Shown here: piece after piece, positions 60,792-64,000 of the stretch
Layout of the letters: each line of letters begins with the position of its first letter
Numbering within the stretch: position 1 is the stretch's first letter
Assembly (NCBI RefSeq): GCF_022347765.1
Contig: NZ_JAKRFZ010000001.1
Span: 372,001-436,000, forward strand
Direction of reading: 5' to 3'
Source of the DNA: Pseudoalteromonas sp. OOF1S-7
Lineage (GTDB): Bacteria > Pseudomonadota > Gammaproteobacteria > Enterobacterales > Alteromonadaceae
Length of the DNA stretch: 64,000 bases
The notes under the pieces: generated by a model
Database searches by the model: none
What the model was told of the DNA's origin: nothing
Seen by the model: only the letters and a program-made list of their open reading frames with translations
Position numbers and translations under genes: made by a program

Positions 60792-61372
60792 CTACTATTA
60801 CCTATGAGTGGGTTAATATTATTGTCAATGGCTTCACGTGCCCTGAAAATCCGTGATCTGACTGTACCTACCGGACAGTCCATCACAACGGCAATTTCCT
60901 CGTAGCTCATACCCTCGATCTCACGCAACGTAATTGCCGTTTTAAGATCATCCGGAAGCGATTCTATGGTTCTGAAAATCACCGCTTTGATCTCATCGCT
61001 GAGTAATAAGCTCTCCGGAGACGCGTTTGACCTGAGCTGCTCTGCTCCGTCATAAAATTCGGCTTCCTCTGCATCAACATCATTGGCTGGCGGCTTGCGC
61101 CCCTGTGCCACCAGATAATTCTTCGAGCAATTAACAGCAATCCGGTACAGCCAGGTATAAAATGCACTGTCCCCCCGAAAGTTTGGTAAAGCCCGATAAG
61201 CCTTGATAAACGCCTCTTGTGCTACATCAGCCACGTCGCCCGAGTTGGACACATAACGCGAGATCAACGCCGCAACTTTGTTCTGATATTTGGCAACCAA
61301 CAAATTGAACGCATTTTTATCTCCTTGCTGAACACGCCGAACTATCTCTAAGTCTAAATCCTGCTCGCTCAT
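60788..61372 (-). CDS. rpoE: RNA polymerase sigma factor RpoE (sigma-E)
   Basis: Sigma-E directs transcription of envelope-stress genes. The 194-residue ECF sigma factor shows region 2 (ADVAQEAFIKAYRALPNFRGDSAFYTWLYRIAVN at about 47-80) and region 4 (MSYEEIAVVMDCPVGTVRSRIFRARE at about 154-179). It leads the operon rpoE-rseA-rseB-rseC. A consensus sigma-E promoter 78 bp upstream means autoregulation. One bamE promoter in this window belongs to its regulon. Confidence 0.98.
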   Translation of the reverse strand: MSEQDLDLEIVRRVQQGDKNAFNLLVAKYQNKVAALISRYVSNSGDVADVAQEAFIKAYRALPNFRGDSAFYTWLYRIAVNCSKNYLVAQGRKPPANDVDAEEAEFYDGAEQLRSNASPESLLLSDEIKAVIFRTIESLPDDLKTAITLREIEGMSYEEIAVVMDCPVGTVRSRIFRAREAIDNNINPLIGNSR

Positions 61373-61449
61373 TCGAGCCGGTACTCCTCTTTGTTATTAC
61401 TTATTTTTCACACACATTGTCGCGCATTGTTGCCATCTTTTACAGCTAC

Positions 61450-61477
61450 TCTGACTAAGTGCTGAATAAAAAGTTCT
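61450..61477 (-). promoter_or_regulatory. Sigma-E autoregulatory promoter of rpoE
   Basis: On the minus strand AGAACTT (61471-61477), a 16-base spacer and TCAGA (61450-61454) agree with the sigma-E consensus GGAACTT-N16-TCTGA. Predicted 5' leader about 70 bases. Confidence 0.8.
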
Positions 61478-61630
61478 GTTTTTTTGATATTTTTTTTAAA
61501 ATACCCCGTATTGTCACGTCATAAACGTATTCGGTGTAGGATAGCACTGCTGGCAGCAACATTGCGCTAAGCATAGCAGATTTATCACAACACGCAGAAT
61601 ATCAGGTTTAATTAGCTAAGACCCACTAAC

Positions 61631-63241
61631 ATGAAAGAACAAGTTCAACACCAAACAGATGTCATTATCGTAGGCAGCGGCGCCGCCGGGCTAAGCCTGG
61701 CCCTGTCACTGGCAAACACCTGCCGCGTCACGGTACTCAGTAAGGGCGACCTGCGTGAAGGCTCAACCTTGTACGCACAAGGCGGCATTGCTGCGGTGTT
61801 TGATAAGAAAAATGACAGTATAGAATCTCACGTTGAAGACACCCTGGCGGCGGGTGCGGGTCTGTGTGACAGAGAAGCCGTGCATTATACCGCCTCCAAC
61901 GCCAAGCAGTGCCTGAAATGGCTGATCGAGCAAGGTGTACCATTCGACATGGAATTCGATAGTAAGGGACGAGAACGCTTTCACCTGACGCGTGAAGGGG
62001 GACACAGTCATCGTCGTATACTCCATGCCGCCGATGCCACAGGTAAAGCAGTCCAGTCAACACTGATCGACCGCGTTCAGGAACACCCCAATATTTCACT
62101 GCTGGAACAGTATAACGCCATTGATCTGATCACCCATGGCGCTTCAGGGCAAAAGGTGGTCCATGGTCTTTACGTGTACAATCGTCGTGCCAACCAGGTG
62201 GAAACCGTGACCGCTAAGTTTGTTGCACTGGCAACTGGTGGCGCAAGTAAAGTGTACCTCTATACCTCCAATCCGGATGTATCCAGTGGTGATGGCATCG
62301 CGATGGCATGGCGTGCCGGCTGTCGCGTGGCCAACATGGAGTTTAATCAATTTCATCCAACCAGCCTGTACCACCCGGAGCTGCAAAACTTTTTGATCAC
62401 GGAAGCCATGCGTGGCGAAGGCGCTTTGTTGAGACGCCCTGATGGCACCCGCTTTATGCCGGACTTTGATGACAGGGAAGAGTTAGCCCCGCGTGATGTG
62501 GTTGCCCGTGCCATCGACTACGAGATGAAACGTCTGGGTGCCAATTGTGTCTATCTGGACATTTCTCATAAGGACAAAGACTTCATTATCGAGCACTTCC
62601 CGACCATCTATGCCAAGTGCCTGAGCGTCGGTCTGGATATCACCAAAGAGCCGATCCCTGTGGTCCCGGCAGCCCACTATACTTGCGGCGGCGTGATGAC
62701 GGACTTTAATGGTCTGACTGACATCAGTAATTTGTACGCCATTGGCGAAGTGGCGTATACCGGACTTCATGGTGCCAATCGTATGGCCAGTAACTCATTA
62801 CTTGAGTGTATTGTGTTTGCTCACGCCGCAGCCAGAGACATTCTCGCCAAGCTTGACACTCAGCCATTGCCGCCACAGCTGCCGGAATGGGACGAAAGCC
62901 AGGTCAGTGACTCAGATGAGGAGGTGGTGATCACCCACAACTGGCATGAACTCAGACTGTTTATGTGGGACTATGTTGGCATAGTACGCTCAACCAAACG
63001 GCTAGAGCGGGCACTGCGTCGGGTTGAATTATTGCAACAGGAAATTCAGGATTATTATTCTCATTTTAGGGTCAGCAATAACCTGCTGGAACTGCGTAAT
63101 CTGGTGCAGGTCGCAGAGCTGATCATTCGCAGCGCGCTGGCCAGAAAAGAGAGTCGCGGACTGCATTATACGCTGGACTACCCAGACAGTGCTGAGACCA
63201 CTGCGCCAACGGTGCTCACGCCCAGCAAGATAAAGCGGTAA
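61631..63241 (+). CDS. nadB: L-aspartate oxidase NadB
   Basis: NadB oxidises aspartate to iminoaspartate, the first step of de novo NAD synthesis. The FAD-binding [11 protein letters not shown] is at about 16-26; substrate and flavin residues lie in [26 protein letters not shown] and [20 protein letters not shown]. The 536-residue length is normal. Divergent from rpoE, as in E. coli. nadA and nadC are not in the window. Confidence 0.98.
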   Translation: MKEQVQHQTDVIIVGSGAAGLSLALSLANTCRVTVLSKGDLREGSTLYAQGGIAAVFDKKNDSIESHVEDTLAAGAGLCDREAVHYTASNAKQCLKWLIEQGVPFDMEFDSKGRERFHLTREGGHSHRRILHAADATGKAVQSTLIDRVQEHPNISLLEQYNAIDLITHGASGQKVVHGLYVYNRRANQVETVTAKFVALATGGASKVYLYTSNPDVSSGDGIAMAWRAGCRVANMEFNQFHPTSLYHPELQNFLITEAMRGEGALLRRPDGTRFMPDFDDREELAPRDVVARAIDYEMKRLGANCVYLDISHKDKDFIIEHFPTIYAKCLSVGLDITKEPIPVVPAAHYTCGGVMTDFNGLTDISNLYAIGEVAYTGLHGANRMASNSLLECIVFAHAAARDILAKLDTQPLPPQLPEWDESQVSDSDEEVVITHNWHELRLFMWDYVGIVRSTKRLERALRRVELLQQEIQDYYSHFRVSNNLLELRNLVQVAELIIRSALARKESRGLHYTLDYPDSAETTAPTVLTPSKIKR

Positions 63242-63285
63242 GTGACTCGAGCCGGGTGCCCCAGTTACACCAACATGGACCTGCC

Positions 63286-63696
63286 TCAGGTCATCTGCAA
63301 TACCTGGCGGCACAGTTGCCGCCAGTATTGTTCTGCCATCGCGTGGCGCATCACACCGATATATCGGGTGCCTTGATCTGTCTTAACCGTCATTAGTAAA
63401 GCGCTGTGAAAATACAGGTTCGCTGCCTTCAACTGCCCCTGCCAGTGCTGTTGCGAAGCCGATACAAGCACCAAGCCTTGCTCCGGTAAGACGCCGAGCT
63501 GCCCCGACGGCAGAAAGTATCTGCGGGCCTTGTATCTGGCAAAGCAATAAGCCAACAGGCAGGCGCCACTATGCCACCACCAAAGTGATGGGGCTGCAAC
63601 AACCAGAGTCACAGCCAGGCAGCAAAAAAAGACCACGATGATTTTGTGGTCTGGTGTGTTGTGCTCGAAATAAAAACTAAGCGCGGACCCGGTCAA
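63286..63696 (-). CDS. ygfX: YgfX-like membrane protein (CptA)
   Basis: A 136-residue protein with two adjacent hydrophobic segments (about 19-50, VVFFCCLAVTLVVAAPSLWWW and ACLLAYCFA) and a soluble C-terminal part. YgfX is the inner-membrane partner encoded with sdhE; in E. coli it has been described as a toxin that interferes with cell-shape proteins, though this is debated. It overlaps sdhE by 20 bases. Sequence conservation is low in this family; the assignment relies on topology and on its coupling to sdhE. Confidence 0.78.
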   Translation of the reverse strand: MTGSALSFYFEHNTPDHKIIVVFFCCLAVTLVVAAPSLWWWHSGACLLAYCFARYKARRYFLPSGQLGVLPEQGLVLVSASQQHWQGQLKAANLYFHSALLMTVKTDQGTRYIGVMRHAMAEQYWRQLCRQVLQMT

Positions 63697-63928
63697 GAAC
63701 GAATTTTACCATTGCATCCAGCTCGGGATAAGGGCAGGCTTCATGGCCCATAAACCAGGCAAATAAATCGGGATCTTCGACTTCCAGTAAACGTTGAAAT
63801 ACGAGTTTATCCTGATCAGACAACTGGTCATACGCGTCGTCAACGAACGGCTCCAGTAAAATATCCAGCTCCAGCATGCCACGGCGACATGCCCATTTAG
63901 TGCGGGCTTTCGAATACAACTCAGCCAT
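63677..63928 (-). CDS. sdhE: FAD assembly factor SdhE
   Basis: SdhE attaches FAD covalently to succinate dehydrogenase and fumarate reductase flavoproteins. The conserved RGMLELD motif is at residues 16-22 and the C-terminal WFMGHEACP is typical. The 83-residue length fits. The ATG at 63928 is preferred over the upstream GTG since the family begins MxE...KxRxxW. Coupled to ygfX downstream. Confidence 0.93.
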   Translation of the reverse strand: MAELYSKARTKWACRRGMLELDILLEPFVDDAYDQLSDQDKLVFQRLLEVEDPDLFAWFMGHEACPYPELDAMVKFVLDRVRA

Positions 63929-64000
63929 AATTTCCACATACCCCTAAATTTTATTGTGTCAGTGCGATTATAACGTATCCTGCGGTGCGCGTTAACTGGG

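Overview
The window looks like a chromosomal segment of a marine gammaproteobacterium of the order Alteromonadales, most likely a Pseudoalteromonas. This is inferred from gene content and order: a rpoE-rseABC-lepA-lepB-rnc-era-recO-pdxJ block, grpE/nadK/recN, a long class II ketol-acid reductoisomerase beside ilvY, a TonB receptor/imelysin/DUF4856 module, and proteins that read as Alteromonadales. Almost everything is housekeeping or conserved accessory DNA. I see no rRNA, tRNA, CRISPR array, prophage, transposase or integrase.

Layout. 1-2.8 kb: ruvA (cut by the window edge), ruvC and aspS on the minus strand. 3.0-6.0 kb: a DUF72 protein, an orphan 54-residue double-glycine peptide that resembles a RiPP precursor, a GFA protein, a YgjP-type metalloprotein and an M48 lipoprotein protease. 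6.0-11.0 kb: grpE with an HrcA-type repressor, then nadK, an unknown membrane-anchored protein and recN. 11.2-18.0 kb: an unknown membrane protein beside a decayed gene, then gltD and gltB. 18.5-19.7 kb: grxD and sodB, divergent. 20.6-25.3 kb: the prkA-yeaH-spoVR stress operon. 25.4-27.4 kb: a REC-CheC protein with a diguanylate cyclase. 27.6-32.9 kb: an exported thiol peroxidase, a GNAT protein, a Spo0M-like protein, a K+/H+ antiporter, a small unknown protein and a sterol-desaturase-type hydroxylase. 33-38.4 kb: DUF4856 lipoprotein, imelysin and TonB receptor, probably metal uptake. 38.7-42 kb: an atypical response regulator, ilvY and ilvC. 42.2-46.6 kb: a chemoreceptor, a transglutaminase-like/TPR lipoprotein coupled to an M28 peptidase, and a GIY-YIG protein. 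46.7-51.6 kb: bamE, an ankyrin membrane protein, a DUF2897 small protein, yjiH and bamC. 51.9-58.7 kb: gcvR-bcp facing the pdxJ-recO-era-rnc-lepB-lepA run. 58.8-64 kb: rseC-rseB-rseA-rpoE, nadB, ygfX and sdhE.

Control sites are unusually readable. I could place two tandem LexA boxes before recN and a near-match before ruvC, a sigma-32 promoter for grpE inside the end of hrcA, sigma-E promoters for rpoE and bamE, an IscR type 1-like site over the sodB promoter, a perfect ARG box upstream of gltB, and a perfect palindrome between ilvY and ilvC. Together they show envelope stress (RpoE, BamE), heat shock, SOS, Fe-S status and nitrogen/arginine control acting on neighbouring genes.

The least explained items are the orphan peptide gene at 3918-4082, the decayed exported-protein gene at 11766-12017, the duplicated 54-bp element in front of prkA, and the response regulator at 38700-39410, which lacks a normal phospho-acceptor Asp.
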